The notes under the pieces: model-generated | Seen by the model: the letters and a program-made list of their open reading frames with translations, nothing else | What the model was told of the DNA's origin: nothing | Database searches by the model: none | In this document: in pieces, positions 1 to 12,513 of the stretch | Position numbering within the stretch: position 1 is the stretch's first letter | Layout: each line of letters opens with the position of its first letter | Assembly: GCA_943737045.1 (NCBI GenBank) | Contig: CALSFV010000045.1 | Span: 310,001-374,000 of the forward strand | Direction of reading: 5' to 3' | DNA: 64,000 nucleotides | Origin: Parapristionchus giblindavisi | Taxonomy: Eukaryota; Nematoda; Chromadorea; Rhabditida; Diplogasteridae | Made by a program: the position numbers and the translations under genes

Positions 1-48
1 ATGTCCGGGGTCAATGGCTCAACCCTCGAATCTTACTGAGCCGGTGTC
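1..48. mobile_element. terminal fragment of the foldback family seen at 47852-49658
   Basis: The first 48 bases match, with few changes, the reverse complement of the left end of the foldback element at 47852, ending in the same GAGCCGGTGTC terminus. The rest of this copy lies outside the window. It ends without the TTAA seen at the intact copy. The next bases (about 53-130) resemble, in reverse, the A-box side of the TTAA-flanked element at 61633-61980, so this looks like one element joined to a decayed piece of another. Confidence 0.6.
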
Positions 49-251
49 CAGTCCGAAATGTTACCACTGCGCCATGAATAACTATGTTAATTTCTTGCAT
101 ATCACTTATCTCTTACTATTATTGAGCGTATAAAAATCACTTGTTTTATTTGTAGAAGAGACTTTCTTGCATTTGCATTAAGAAACTATGCCGATCTCTT
201 TTATATATAATATAGCGCGCGGCGAAGGTCAGCCGGGTTAGAGAGAGGCAG

Positions 252-322
252 CGGAGAGACAATCAAGAGGCGGGGCGAGATGTAGAAGGCTGCATCTCGC
301 CCGCCTCTCGATTGTGACTTCC
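252..322. repeat. short near-perfect hairpin
   Basis: Bases 260-282 and 293-314 are reverse complements with one mismatch and one bulged base, around a 10-base loop. Weaker pairing extends the stem to about 252-322. The size suits a structured RNA or a very short palindromic insertion. There is no direct evidence that it is transcribed. Confidence 0.6.
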
Positions 323-452
323 GTTCGTTAGCACCGTTTGTCATTTTCTTATGCAAGTACATTTTATACGCACAATATTAGTTTCGCGTTCAATCGTAAA
401 ATTGTTCAGGGTGTCGATATTTAAAAAAGTGTTTTTAATCATGACTAATTGA

Positions 453-1706
453 CTATGATAATATTGTCACCTGCATCGTTTCATCATAGTCTCCACACAT
501 TGTTTCAAATTGTCTCTTGTATTGAATCATACTTTCATGCGATTCCATTAACTTCACTTGCATACTGCAATCGACAAATTACTTGGCTTTTTGCTCAAAT
601 TTTTTTCGTTCTTAAAATTTAAAAAAAATATCAAATTCATACTGGCTCAGATTCGATGATAGCTTTTCCATCTGATCTTCACATATAAGTACTTCTGCCT
701 GAAATTTTACTTTTTTTATGACACATTCAAAAAATTTTATTATAACCTATCAAAAATTATCTCACTAAAATAACCATGACCCCTCTCCTATTTTGTTCTT
801 GTTTGCACATTGTATTAATTGAGATCGTGACATGAGCAAAGAGGCTAATGAACAGCATAAGCCCCCCGCCGCTTTTTCGATGTGTTCCAATCTTTCGAGG
901 AAACAACTCTAGTGAAATATAAAAGACTGAAAAGGTAGATTATAGGAGATTATTTTAATAAAATACAGTTTTTTAAAAGATCATAAAATTATATAATAGT
1001 TGTTTGTTTAATTATACAACCATGTTTCCGAATAAATCAAATATTGCACCTGTAGTCGATCTCGTTCCTTTCTTAAATTACTTATTTGTTCCATCCAATG
1101 TCGTTCCGCCTCATTTGTCTCACGTTCATGTTCAATCTATATAACATTTACATTATTACAAGTAAATGAATTAATCATCATTTTTATTCTATTGTTTAAA
1201 ATGATAAAAAAAAACCAAACTTGTTCAATTTGTTTGTCAATTGTAATGAAAATATTTACAATGAAAATATCTTTGTTTTGCAATTGTGAAATAAAGTTTT
1301 GTTTTCAATAAAATTAAGTTTTTTTTTCTCTAAAAATAGTACACTAACACTGAGTTCTGCTTGTTTACGTTTATTGGAATCCTTTTCCAGTCGCAGATTT
1401 CGCTCAAGCTCCCGAACTCTTTCCTGAAAGAGGCGAATATTATTTATACGCTTATCTTGTCAGCTCATAGCATAGACAAACTTTATCCAAGACAGAAATT
1501 TAGATAAAGAGAACAAATGTTCAGAGGGAAAATATGTTTTAAATCATATAAATTATTATTTTATAATGTGCAAGTTAATGAAGTACCTCAAGAGTGCTGT
1601 TCTGCTCCCTTAAAGAGGCCACTTCCATCGCTTCATCTATCGAATCATTAGTAGAGGTGGCATGAAGGACCTTCACTCCCTCTCCATCCTCGGCTACTTC
1701 GAACAT
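453..1706 (-). CDS. coiled-coil protein, five exons, possibly continuing left
   Basis: Exons on the minus strand: 1587-1706, 1349-1423, 1050-1136, 643-698 and 471-564, each with GT and AG borders and matching phase. The start ATG at 1706 is preceded directly by an in-frame TGA. The product (about 145 residues up to the last donor) is hydrophilic and rich in Glu, Arg, Lys, Gln and Leu, with stretches such as ERVRELERNLRLEKD and RHWMEQISNLRKERDRLQ typical of coiled coils. No known domain was recognised. If the last exon is not spliced at 470 it reads six more residues to TAG at 453-455; otherwise a further exon may lie outside what I could find. Function unknown; a structural or scaffold role is only a guess from the coiled coil. 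Confidence 0.65.
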
Positions 1707-2394
1707 TCAGACAATTATGATCTCCTCTGCGTCTCTATCACTTGATTACTAGAATGGCTGCAAATATATAGTAAAACAAGAACGTTGATGTGAGAGTACC
1801 AGACAACGAGAGATTAAAAATTCATGGGCAGAAGAGTGCATAGAAACCATATCAATACTATCGAAAAAATGATTCTCTTAAATTCTCTCTATCGTTTCTT
1901 CATCGATTTGTTGCGACGTAAACTTTTATGGTTGTGATATAAAGATATGTGAGGAGAATGAATGTAAGACAAATAGATACACGTTGTTATGCATGCCTTA
2001 AAAGGAGTAATACATCTTTCAGCGGTCTCTTCAGTACATAATGCTCTCTCATCAAAAGAGGATGAAGGGATTGTAATAGAGATGATGATACCGACAAGGG
2101 GACATAAACCTTTCAGTCGAGATATTTTCTATTGCTGACTATGAGCAAACAACGGCTTTGATCACTTTGAGAGATTGTCAGCAATGAACAATTCATATTG
2201 TAAGTAACATTTTCATTAACCACGGGGGTACAGGGAATAAGTGATTGACAATGAATCTTTAGAAGCATACAAAAAGCCATGACATGTGCGCAAGGTGGAG
2301 AGTGTTTGCAAAACAGTATACGAGAGGAGATGAAAAGGGAAAAGAGAATGGGACGATGTTGAGTGAATGGATTGTGTTCATGAATGAAATGAAG

Positions 2395-2455
2395 TGAAGA
2401 GAGAGGGGGAGAGAGGGGGAGAGAGAGAGGGAGAGAGAGAGAGAGGGAGGGAGAG
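2395..2455. repeat. (GA/GGGA) purine tract
   Basis: Almost pure G and A on the plus strand. The long open frame on the opposite strand over it is a by-product of the repeat. Confidence 0.85.
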
Positions 2456-4526
2456 AATAAGGGGTAGGAGAATGAGGTCAGGCAATGCTTTGCAGTGATT
2501 GAAAAAGCAGACTTATTACTTGATGGGATGTGATTAACAATGATCTCGATCACACATAAACATCCCCTCTTATGTGGAAGGTGTGCCATAACCCATGCAA
2601 ATTGAAATCTGGATATTGAGTGGTCTTTGAGAGGTCGAGACGGTGAAAGTTAAGAGGGTAGAGATGGAGAGGTAGAGAGTGAGGTTGAGGGGGGGGGGGT
2701 GGATCAAGAGGTAGAGTTAGAGAACCAAAGTCGAGTGGCTCTTTTCTCCACCCAACCCTCAAAGGTGACTCTATTCTAATGCAACAGCCTTGGATGGTCA
2801 GATCGACAGGATAGAGTAGAATTAGAGAGAGAAGATCATAGAAGAAACGTTGGACTGAAAGAGTTATGAGAGAGTGTAATAAATGAGGAGAGACGAGAGT
2901 ATGAAACGAGTGAAAGAAGCTTAGTCGAAATGGCCCCTGTAAAATCTTCTCTGACATAATTTGTATCGGCTTATGTATGCAACAAGGGATAAAAGCAATT
3001 AACCGATGATAAAATGGGATATGATGAAACGTTTACTATGACAATCATGACAATTTATTGAGAACAGGTAAGAAGTACTCTTCCAACAAGTAACCGTACG
3101 CGTAATTTGTAAGCGTTATTGTAACCAGTAGTAGAATAACTCTGAAATATTAGATTCTGTCGAGAAAAGTGTGAACTTTCTCATCCTTTTCCGATATTTA
3201 GTATTTGTATTAGGGATTCGTGAGAAATTCTTTATACTTGAGGACATCCAAAGGAGATCTAGTAGAGGAAGAGATAGAGTAGTAGGACCGGCTGTCTCTT
3301 TCCCTTTCTATTCCTCACGTTAGGAAGGTAGACAAATAATGAACAGTGCCCCCGTACAGTTTAATCAGGTAATGTGACAACATCAATTGAGATCAATATG
3401 AAGTGAAGACCAATCTAATTGAATGTTTCTGTTGTAGAAGCTTCGTCCAGCTGAAAATTAACATCTCACGACAATATTAACATAAAAATAATTGTTAGCG
3501 TAGTCAACTTATTTTTATGTTGAAATTTCCGTGACAAATTAATTTTCAGCAGTGCCAGTTGCATTCCTTTTTCATAACATTCTTCACATTTAATAAACAT
3601 ATCTTAAAAAGTTAGTCTTACTATCTACATATAGATATGGAGCGACCGAGTAATCAAGGAATTTGAAAGAATCCATTGGTCTACAATAGAAATGGAGCTC
3701 CGATAAAACAGTAAAAAATGGAATACTTGTAAAACTAGTAGTGGAGAAATTAATACGGAGCACAATTGCATACAATTCGAACAGTCTATCATAAAACGGA
3801 AATGATATTACGTTATAACATGTGCAGTGATATCCTATCGTGTGTTTAGGCAAAACGATGCTAAACAAGAGTCAAATGGGCAGTTTCTGTCTACGGGAAG
3901 TATGTTAGTATGAGCCAACAATTAGGACAATAAGCACGAAACGATTTCTGATTCAATGATAGCGGCTGTAAATAGTGACAAAGCTAACAATATACACACT
4001 ACAGAGATGTATGATTAAGAAAGCTAGCAAAATATTGGAACGTGCACAAGAAAACGTTGCATTTACGAGAAGAAGTAATCGATTTGGTTTAATAGGAAGA
4101 GACACAACGAAAACGGAGAGCATATCAAGACACAAAAAATAGATTGAATAGAGAGACGTAAAGGGTAAGCAGAGACGAAGGGTGACTAGTGATATTGATA
4201 GGCTGATACGAACGCGATATGCTAACGTTTTCAACCGATTGTAACGAGTATTCACTTCTAACTATTAAAATGAAAGATAACAATACTATAGACTAATGCG
4301 TGAAACTTCAGAACATGTATGACAAAACGTTTAGATAGTGTGGCGGAAGTTTGGAGAAGTAGAGCACTTGAAATGAGAATTTGATATTAGTCTAGCTGTA
4401 TCCCATATCGTTGTGAAATCAATGGATTTGTACAAGAGAATGAGAGATCGATGAAATGTAGGATCACATACAAGAGAAGAGAGACGGAACAGTGTGTGTA
4501 TTGAGACAGCCGGTCGGGAGTGAGAT

Positions 4527-4620
4527 AGGGAGATGGAGAGGGAGAGAGGGGAGGAGGGAGAGGGAGAGGGAGATGGAGAGGGAGAGGGAGAGAGGAGAGG
4601 GAGAGGGAGAGAGGAGAGGA
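4527..4620. repeat. GAGAGG purine tract
   Basis: Repeats of GAGAGG/GGGAGA on the plus strand create Glu/Gly/Arg open frames on one strand and Ser/Leu/Pro frames on the other. These are not credible genes. Confidence 0.85.
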
Positions 4621-6643
4621 CACTGACAGGAAGAGGTAGAAAAGTTTGGGGACAAGGTCAGTATCTCTCCCTCACAGTCTTTCCAACCGAGTCTAATGAG
4701 CTATTCTGTTCGTTTCTCGAATAAAAATTAGTTGTGGCTAGAGATTGAGTGGAAAAAGGTTGTGGCCTTGGAAAGACATCGGAATGCTGTTGCAATTCAT
4801 CATTCGATTAAAATTGAAAAGGAGATTTCTCGCTGAAATCAAGACTACTTGAGAGTGATATTTGCTCTCTAGAAATAGTATTAGAAAATCAGTTTAGCTA
4901 TAAAAATAAATAAATAAGTTATAGGATGAAAAGTGGATAACAGTGGTTAGGCAGATGTTTGTCTATAACTAAATATAATAGTTATCATAGTTAGTTATAT
5001 TATCAAGTCGTGGCTGATTTGTATGAGATAATTTATTAACAGGTTATCTGTTTATTCCTTGCGCTCGATAGTGCATTCCAATTTTGCAGTTTACATCTTA
5101 TTCGTAACGAAAGTAAATTTTGATTAAATCTATGAGGAAATGGAGAACGAATGGGCATCTTGCATATAAAAGTTTCGTTCTGTTCGGCGATATCTCCGAT
5201 TTGTCATGGAATTCTCATTTCTTTTCGTTTCTTCTCGATCGAAAAGAGAGTATTATATTTCTTTTATTTCTTAAACCTATGTGTTTTGCTGAGAACTGCG
5301 GACATTTTCAACGTAATTCTATTTAGTTAAGCCAGTTAACTGGCTTACCCGTGGAACAAAGAAACATTAAAGGAATTCTAAGTAACAACGTCTTCATCGG
5401 ATTGTCACAACAAAGGTAGACAAGATCCGAACTACACTCACAGAAAAATCCCTTAAGATTTGGGAAATATAATTTTTCCATACCGAACTATTCCATCATC
5501 GATTATTAACAAAACAATTCAAAAATAAAGCAGGAAAGATCCAGATCAAGCATAAACTAAATTGATAACAGGATCAAACGATGGAAGGGCTGAGCTCTAC
5601 TAGAACATAGGCGTCGTTGTATGTCGAATACTCATTATTATCCTATTGTTCCTAATTGGGCTCATCATGATTATTTCATTTTGAAATGTGAAGTATTTAA
5701 TTCACTCTGTAATCCTTGAAGTTTCAATACTTCATAACAGCTCAGTGTAAAGAATGAATAAATGAGATTGTAGAAGTATATGTTTGCATGCACAAATACA
5801 AAATTGTTCAACAATCGAGTAGTCTTCTTTTTTTCAATCATTACCGAAAAAATGTTGTTAATGAGGTATTTATTCAGAATGTCAATTGAATGCACGATTA
5901 TAGTACAACACTATTTCCACGATAGGAAGTTGAAAGATGGGTGTGATTAGTCTTCATCCTGTCTTGGAGTATACCATATTGTAGAGATTCGTTCTCATTA
6001 TCGTCTAAAAATTTTGATCAAACGGTTTGTATTATATTATAATATTTTTTACAGATACATACTCTATTAGATGTATATTGAGAATATTGAATTTTTACAT
6101 AATTTCTTCTACGAATCATCACAGCAGCGATCACCCACTGGACTTCCCTGTCTTGAATAACGTGTTGTACCTATTTTGCCTTACCTCTACTACTACGATT
6201 GCTTCATGGGCTCAAAATAAGGAACAATCTCCTACTTATGTCGTTTTCTCTCTTTTTTAACGGTAGATATGTATATTTATTGTTCACATAATACACTGAT
6301 AGCTTACATTAAGTGGTCCAAGGGCGCAGTTGTATAGTGGCTCTGTGGTAGCGGTCTTACAAGAGTTGATTATCTGAATTGAAATCGAATTCCTAGATAA
6401 AAGAAAGTTGATCTCTTCTCTGATAATGCGCAAGCCATGTTAATGGGAGCGTTAATTTCATTATTCTTTTGCTAGAAATACAGTGACGAGATCAAGAGTG
6501 AAATGTTTCGATATTCTTTGCAAGATCTTACTTTCGAAAAGATTTATAAAAACGCAAACAATGTTACGGTATCTCAGAGTGCATTAGTTGTAATCTGATT
6601 AATTCCCAGTAATGATTGTTTTGTTTTCAAGTAGTATGTGAAT

Positions 6644-7609
6644 TTATTTATTTGTTGTAAAATTAAAAAAAATAATTGAAATTGACACCTGTTGGATGAG
6701 AGCTTTTGTCATAGCTGAAGTAGCGAGAATATATGCTTGTTTCTTTTTGTTTGCCTCTGGTTTCTTGTTCTTAGTCATTGTCTTCATTTTATTGATGATC
6801 TTAAAAATACTATAATTACGAAAAAATCTTTCCAATACACGTAGTTATAAATCATATACGAAACATATTAATTCATACACAAATGTGATTTTTTAGTGAA
6901 ATATAACATTTCATTATCAAACCTGATTGTATGGTTTAGTCAAATGCTTCATGAAGGCTGGAGCGATGGCGGCCATACCCGTATCGAGTGTATTCCCGGT
7001 TTTCTATGTGTAGGAATTTAATCTTTCTCGCATAATTTTGAACATTATAAAATGCGAACCTTAACACAAGAATCAAATGTGGTGAACATCGAGAGAGCTG
7101 AGAGATATTTAGCAGCGGGAACCAAACTGAGAGCTTGGTTCATTATATCTAGAAAATAAACGATTAATAGAAGTATTACAAGTTTCATAATTCACTGGTT
7201 GTTATATTTTCGAAGGGCAGTTGCTGAACGAGATATCCGTTAACAAGGTCCATTGTCTGAAATGTGTTGTAAATTGTAAATAAATTGGAAGAATTGCGAA
7301 GTATTTTGTCATATTGAACAACCATTCGAAGGAAATTTCGACGTTGCTTTTTTTAGAAATTGTCACTTACTTCTACGAGAAAAAAAATTGCAAAATAAAT
7401 CAAGACATGCTGGTAGGCGGATTTAAGGGAACTAACAGGAGGATTACAATTTTTTGCAGATTTATTTTAAAAAAATACTACTTTGTAACCTTATCAGTAT
7501 TGCCTCCTAGATAATCAGATACGATCTTCTTGAACTTCGTTACGAATTTTGCTTTTTGTGCTGATCCCCCAACAATGAGAAGAGCGAAGATAATAAAAGA
7601 CACTCTCAT
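6644..7609 (-). CDS. small secreted helical protein
   Basis: Five exons in phase: 7490-7609, 7196-7256, 7060-7148, 6923-7003 and 6689-6799. The start at 7609 is chosen because it begins a clear signal peptide (MRVSFIIFALLIVGGSA, then QKAKF) and a TTTCAG lies five bases upstream. The mature part, about 140 residues, alternates hydrophobic and basic residues and ends in a Lys-rich segment (KNKKPEANKKK) followed by an amphipathic helix. It has a single mature Cys. The 3' end is uncertain: reading on from 6689 gives 15 more residues and a TAA at 6644, overlapping an AATAAA. A splice to an exon near 6600 is also possible. No family recognised; a secreted or excreted product is all that can be said. 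Confidence 0.7.
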
Positions 7610-7613
7610 GATT

Positions 7614-7619
7614 CTGAAA
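7614..7619 (-). promoter_or_regulatory. likely trans-splice acceptor
   Basis: TTTCAG five bases before the ATG at 7609, with no upstream coding exon seen. This fits spliced-leader addition; it is inferred, not shown. Confidence 0.45.
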
Positions 7620-8720
7620 TATCATGGACTATGAAAAAAAAGTTGTTAAATTGGTAGTGAATGATTTTCTCGTCTGCAAAATTCCATTTATATCTTTTCA
7701 CATATTTGATCCTCTTTATGTGTACACTAATTGGGGGGGACTTCCCACTCTTCCGTCTTTCGTTTTGCTCTTGAAAGATCATTGGATTAGCGTGAAACTG
7801 TTGCTGATATCTCGTAGGAGTAAGAGAACGGATAATCGAACGATTTTGTTCTGTGAGTGACATTTTTTGAAGTTTCTGTGTCACGATATTTATTTGAAGG
7901 AAATGGTAAAATAAATACGATATTAGGAGGAGAATGCCTTGAAATTATGAAAAAATCTGTCCATGGCCATCGATTTTTATGTTTTATATACCTTAAATTT
8001 TAAATATTTCTAATTACCGAAGTTTGAAGTATCGATAAAACATCATGGAGAAAATTCGTGTCAGTTTAATGTTAATATCTTATACGAAGACATTATAAAT
8101 ACTTGTGATTGACACCGCGAGATGTCTTTGTGTTACATATTAGCATTTCTCGAAAGATTTGATGATTCTTAGCCGATATGCATCGATTGATCCCGTCGAC
8201 CATTGAATTCGTCACATTAAAGAGAGAACAAAGAACTATGATAAGCTGGGATTATGGATTGAATGATAGTAGGGAATAAGAAGCTCAAAGGTGAATCGTC
8301 TACTTTTGTTCATCTTTTATCACGATTTGAATCATGCAGTTCATTCAGATCTACATCATTTCTACGATTATTCGGATTTATATGGGTAAACTTTACAATG
8401 GTTTCGCAGTTGATTCGTTATGATTTAGATTAATTTCGCTTAATCCACTGGTAAATAAAAATACAATGATGAAGTCAAATGCTTGAAAGCTTCCGTACCA
8501 GTGAATAATCGGTACGCTCATGACGACCAAAAAGCGGGTTTTAAGTATAACCTGGAATGATCGGTATACACTTTCAATCTAACAGGTGTAAGGTGTCAAA
8601 ACGTACCAAAAGGCGTGACAAAGTTGTGGATTTATTCCCTTATCGAAAGCAAAGTGATCACAATATTGGACATAAAATATTATATTTGGCTTAGAGACAC
8701 ACCCTCTTATTAGGGACAAT
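7620..8720. other. intergenic, nothing recognised
   Basis: AT-rich, with no splice-consistent exons. The overlapping open frames at 7606-7884 and 7624-7860 lie on opposite strands and neither has coding character. Confidence 0.5.
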
Positions 8721-8733
8721 ATAATCGCTCTTT

Positions 8734-9165
8734 GACCTGGTGAAACCTGGTGTTTGACCTCTCGTCAAGAAAATAAAATCGCTGTGGCGCAGCGCAGACT
8801 AGAGCGTTGCATGTTAGGAATATCATTACTCGATAAAAAGACGAATGACTGGGTGAGAGCACGGACCGGGCTGACGGACTTCGTCCAGTGCTACAGATTG
8901 AGACGGTGGCGATGGGCTGCCCGCTTATCTTCACTTGATCCTGACAGATGGTCGAGAAGAGTGTTAGAATGGCACCCACAAGGGCCAAAGCGATCAAGGG
9001 GAAGACCCGAATTGAGATGGAAGGATGAATTTGTGAAGATAGTCGGGCCAGGCTTTATGAACGTTGCCAGAAACACGGATCAATGGAACCATATCATGTC
9101 ACTACAGATCCGGTGACCCACCGCTTAGTTGATCTCGATAAAGTGTTTAAATGTAAATGTAAAAA
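8734..9165 (+). mobile_element. 5'-truncated RTE-type non-LTR retrotransposon
   Basis: The frame 8754-9116 encodes the C-terminal end of an RTE-class reverse transcriptase: an AQRRLERCMLGI start, then RRWRWAARLSSLDPDRW, WHPQGPKRSRGRPELRWKD and a final DQWNHI. This matches the region after the RT domain in nematode RTE elements. A short 3' tail of TAAATG-type repeats follows. The piece is bounded by a direct repeat ATAATCGCTCTTT (8721-8733 and 9166-9178), a target-site duplication, so this is a genuine 5'-truncated insertion, not a random fragment. It cannot encode an active enzyme. Confidence 0.85.
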
Positions 9166-9179
9166 ATAATCGCTCTTTT

Positions 9180-10296
9180 GTTCCTCTCCCCTGTCATCTT
9201 CCATAAAACGTTAGTGAATATATCCTTCCTTTTAAAGATGGTGGACCACGAATCTTTTATTAAAATCCATGAAATATCGCATATGCAAAGAATGATATGA
9301 TATGAAATTAATAAGGCCATTCACAACGCAATGGAAACTAATTAAGGTTTCCGATCAAGGTTCCGTCGTTTCGAATCTTATTGCCGAACATTCCAATTTC
9401 AAATCATCGCGTGAGTTCCATGTGCTGTAAACTACGAATCTAGCCATTAATACGCAAATTCGTCCTGAAGATATTGGATAAATTTACCTGAACTTTTGCT
9501 ATCACAGTTTGTTCACTAAAATCTATTCGGAAGTCATTCTTTCCTTTCCTACATTTTCGTGAACAAACTGCGCCTAAAGAATCTCCTTGTTATTCATTTC
9601 CGCTTAATTTTTAAATGTATTAAATATCATTCTGAAGATTGGTTTCCATTACGCTTCCAAGCACTAGGAACGGACATGCTTTTTCTCTACATCTTTTTCT
9701 AATTAGTGAATCAACGTCGCGTCGTTTGATGACAAACCACCAAGGATTCCCAGACATTTTTCTCTTTTGAGATCTATCGGACATTCTCTTTTCTTTTATC
9801 TTAACAAATCACCATTGAGAGTCCATAATTCCAAAGTACAAATCATTCTTTCTTTTCTTTGACTGTCTCATAATGACCTCTGCTATGCTTTATTGTCTTA
9901 CTTCTGCCTCTATCTCATTATTTGATAAAACGCCAATCATCATCAATACTCAATTATCTTCCACATTTTGTGCGTACCAAAGTGACAACGTTATAGGTGA
10001 GATAATATGGATATTGGAGAGAGTACAGACATAGAGAGATGGTATGTTTATCTCTCTGATTCCATCCTTTTTCATCGTTTATCAACCCTTTCTCTTTCCC
10101 TCTAGTCGTCATTATAAGACGACTGATAATGATAAGCAGGTCATCGGCCTCTCGTTTTCCATTCAATCACAATGGAAATTGATTTGTCTCCTTTTGGCGC
10201 CTTCTCTTCTTCTCTACCGCATTTTACGAGCAATCAAAAACATCATTAATATTTCGTATCACACATTTTGAGACACTTTGTTGCTAATACAAATTG
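9180..10296. other. intergenic, nothing recognised
   Basis: Upstream region of the plus-strand gene at 10305. AT-rich with pyrimidine runs. No exon chain could be built. Confidence 0.5.
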
Positions 10297-10302
10297 TTTC
10301 AG
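10297..10302 (+). promoter_or_regulatory. likely trans-splice acceptor
   Basis: TTTCAG two bases before the ATG at 10305, in a position typical of spliced-leader acceptors. Confidence 0.5.
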
Positions 10303-10304
10303 GT

Positions 10305-12291
10305 ATGCGAACTTTTGTAACCTTAGCGTTGTTCGGTTGTGTTTTTGTCGAGGCGGCCATATTTGAGCGAGGAGACAGGCGTCGATATGAGTGAGTTCGC
10401 AATGCCAATCACGGCTATTTATTCTCGATAAGCCTTTCATGTTTTCAACCTTTTTCTAAAATGATCAACATCCTCGTGTCAAACTTTCACGTTTCGTATT
10501 GATTTTCAAGTAAAATTTTAGTCCGAACTATCAAGAGACGTATATCAGAGAACAGGGCGGAGACTCTATTGAATTCGAATGTCTCTCGGAAAAATACCGC
10601 ATTTATGAGGTACAGATCAGAATTTAAGTGAAACACCTAGAATTTATTCAAACAGTGTAATTGTAGTTTTATTTAACAGCTCGAATCGCTCGTACATGCA
10701 ACATGTGATATACCACCGTCTGCGATACCCGTTGCTGATTGCTCAAAGACTAAATCACAGAAAGTTCGTATCCCCACACAACCGAACCGTGTTGATGTCA
10801 GACTTTTCCTTGGTTAGTTTATTCTACGGTTTCTTCATTTAATCACGTTATTTCCGTATTCATTGTCTGCGAGAGTGCATTTTTAACGAAGAAATGTTAG
10901 ATTTGCCTCCCTCTAATGATAAGGAGTCATGTAGTCTGATCTGATTAGGAGGTCGAGAGAAGTCAGCACGTATCCACATTCCTCATGAAGGAATGTTTCA
11001 TATCTGTAAATATGTAATCTGCAAAACAAACAATCAATCGTCCAATTTCTTCCAATTTGTTAATCAAACTTTCATAATTTCGAAACACATTTTCACAATT
11101 GTGAATGAACAGACTGATTAACCAAGGGTATTTTGAAAGTTATAGTTTATAGCTTTTAAGAGGGTGACACAAGTCTGACTACCATGTACATGGCACGAAA
11201 ATGAGCAATCCTTCTTGCGAAATGACTCTTATGAATGATGTTGCCAATAACACAAACCCTTATATTTCAGGCACACCTAGAAAGGACAAATATGGTTACG
11301 GATGTGACATATTCAGAGTGGCTATTGTTGTAAGTCGTTTCCTTGGTTCATTTGGAAGAGTCATATCAATCCATTGTCTGTACTCTTTAATTTTGTCATC
11401 TCCATTACTTGTTAATATTAACTCATTATTAGTAAAATCGTATTGTTAAGTAGTATACAAACTAATATGGATACAAGTGAAATTGAGTATATGAGTATTC
11501 AGAGTCGAGATTCTTCATACGAGGACTATGATGAAGATGAATACAATCGTTCTATGGAAGAATGGAGGACAAGAGAATTGATTGAAAGAAGAATTTACGA
11601 CGAAGAGGATGTGGCAAGAGGTAAGAAGTAAAAATGTTTAGAAATAAAAAAAAGGGAAAAAAAGGAAATCGCTGTTAAAATACAACCGTGGTCCTCGTAG
11701 AATCTCTCGCCATATTCAAACCTGTCTGGAGTGACTCGCATCTTATATCAAACGATAAAGTTAATCGAAAGAGTCATTAATGAGCGACCTTTATTCATCC
11801 AATATGGTCGATGATCGCAGTCTCTTGTTAATGAAAACATTACGATGATGATGATTTTTTATTCCAGTAATCCTGAAATAATCCCTACCATAATAATATA
11901 TCGATTATTTTTTTCCTTTTTTCAGTCGTTGGTGCCGGAATCTTCAATATGAAAAGACCTGTCCTCCATTCCAGTATAAATGAGCTTAAGGAAACAAAGG
12001 TATGTTTCATGATTATTACCGTAATTAAAAAAATAATAAAAACTGCTTGACGGCTCGAGGGCTTGATTGGAATAGTCGATGCACCCCAATCGTTGCCGTC
12101 CTATTTTTTCCATATACAGTTCTCACTCCAAAGAATATCCCTTTAAGGATCGCCTGAAGCCTTCTGATGTCCTCGAACTCAACATGGGTGATATCGTCAT
12201 CGAAGGAGGTGTTTTGCCTGATTCGGCCTCAACCATATCCTCTTTCATCACTATCATCATAGTTCTCCTGTCTATGATCATGTATTTATAA
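10305..12291 (+). CDS. secreted protein with C-terminal hydrophobic tail, probably GPI-anchored
   Basis: Seven exons in phase: 10305-10390, 10522-10609, 10680-10812, 11271-11329, 11503-11620, 11926-11999 and 12076-12291, giving 257 residues. Residues 1-18 are a signal peptide (MRTFVTLALFGCVFVEA). The next part has four cysteines (FECLSEKY, HATCDIPP, ADCSKTK, YGCDIF) that could form two disulphides. A strongly acidic segment follows (SYEDYDEDEYNRSMEEW). The C-terminus is a short spacer (LPDSASTISS) and about 17 hydrophobic residues ending at the stop, the layout of a GPI signal or a tail anchor. The last exon begins after GGAATAG at 12075, because the nearer CAG at 12119 breaks phase. An AATAAA lies at 12508. 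No family recognised. Confidence 0.7.
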
Positions 12292-12507
12292 GTGTACAGC
12301 ACCGCTGGACAATACTAGTTATCTATATATTTCTGTACATTTACGTGCCCAAAAAGCAACCAAACATTCGGTTACGCAAACCGAATTCCACTCTGTTTTG
12401 TTGAATAATGGTAGATCCAGTTTGCAGGCAACAAAACAATCACTTGTGTAATAGTATAATAGTAAGATCTCGACATTGCGTTTAGAGTGATAATGTTTGT
12501 CATTTGA

Positions 12508-12513
12508 AATAAA
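12508..12513 (+). terminator. polyadenylation signal
   Basis: AATAAA about 220 bases after the stop of the gene at 10305-12291. Confidence 0.4.

Larger units (their letters stand above)
1741..6600. other. intergenic, no supported gene
   Basis: No run of splice-consistent exons was found on either strand. The open frames here are low complexity or AT-rich and lack coding character. Purine tracts lie at about 2395-2455 and 4527-4620, and a 20-base perfect palindrome at 5328-5347. The open frame at 6027-6260 (plus) has no supporting splice context. Confidence 0.5.

Noticed and set aside
2113..2957. Two long minus-strand open frames (158 and 135 residues)
   Set aside because: They run across purine/pyrimidine tracts, giving Ser/Leu/Pro-rich translations with no splice context.
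6330..6400. Possible tRNA-like sequence
   Set aside because: GTGGTAGCGG resembles an A box, but the would-be B box fits poorly and no cloverleaf forms.
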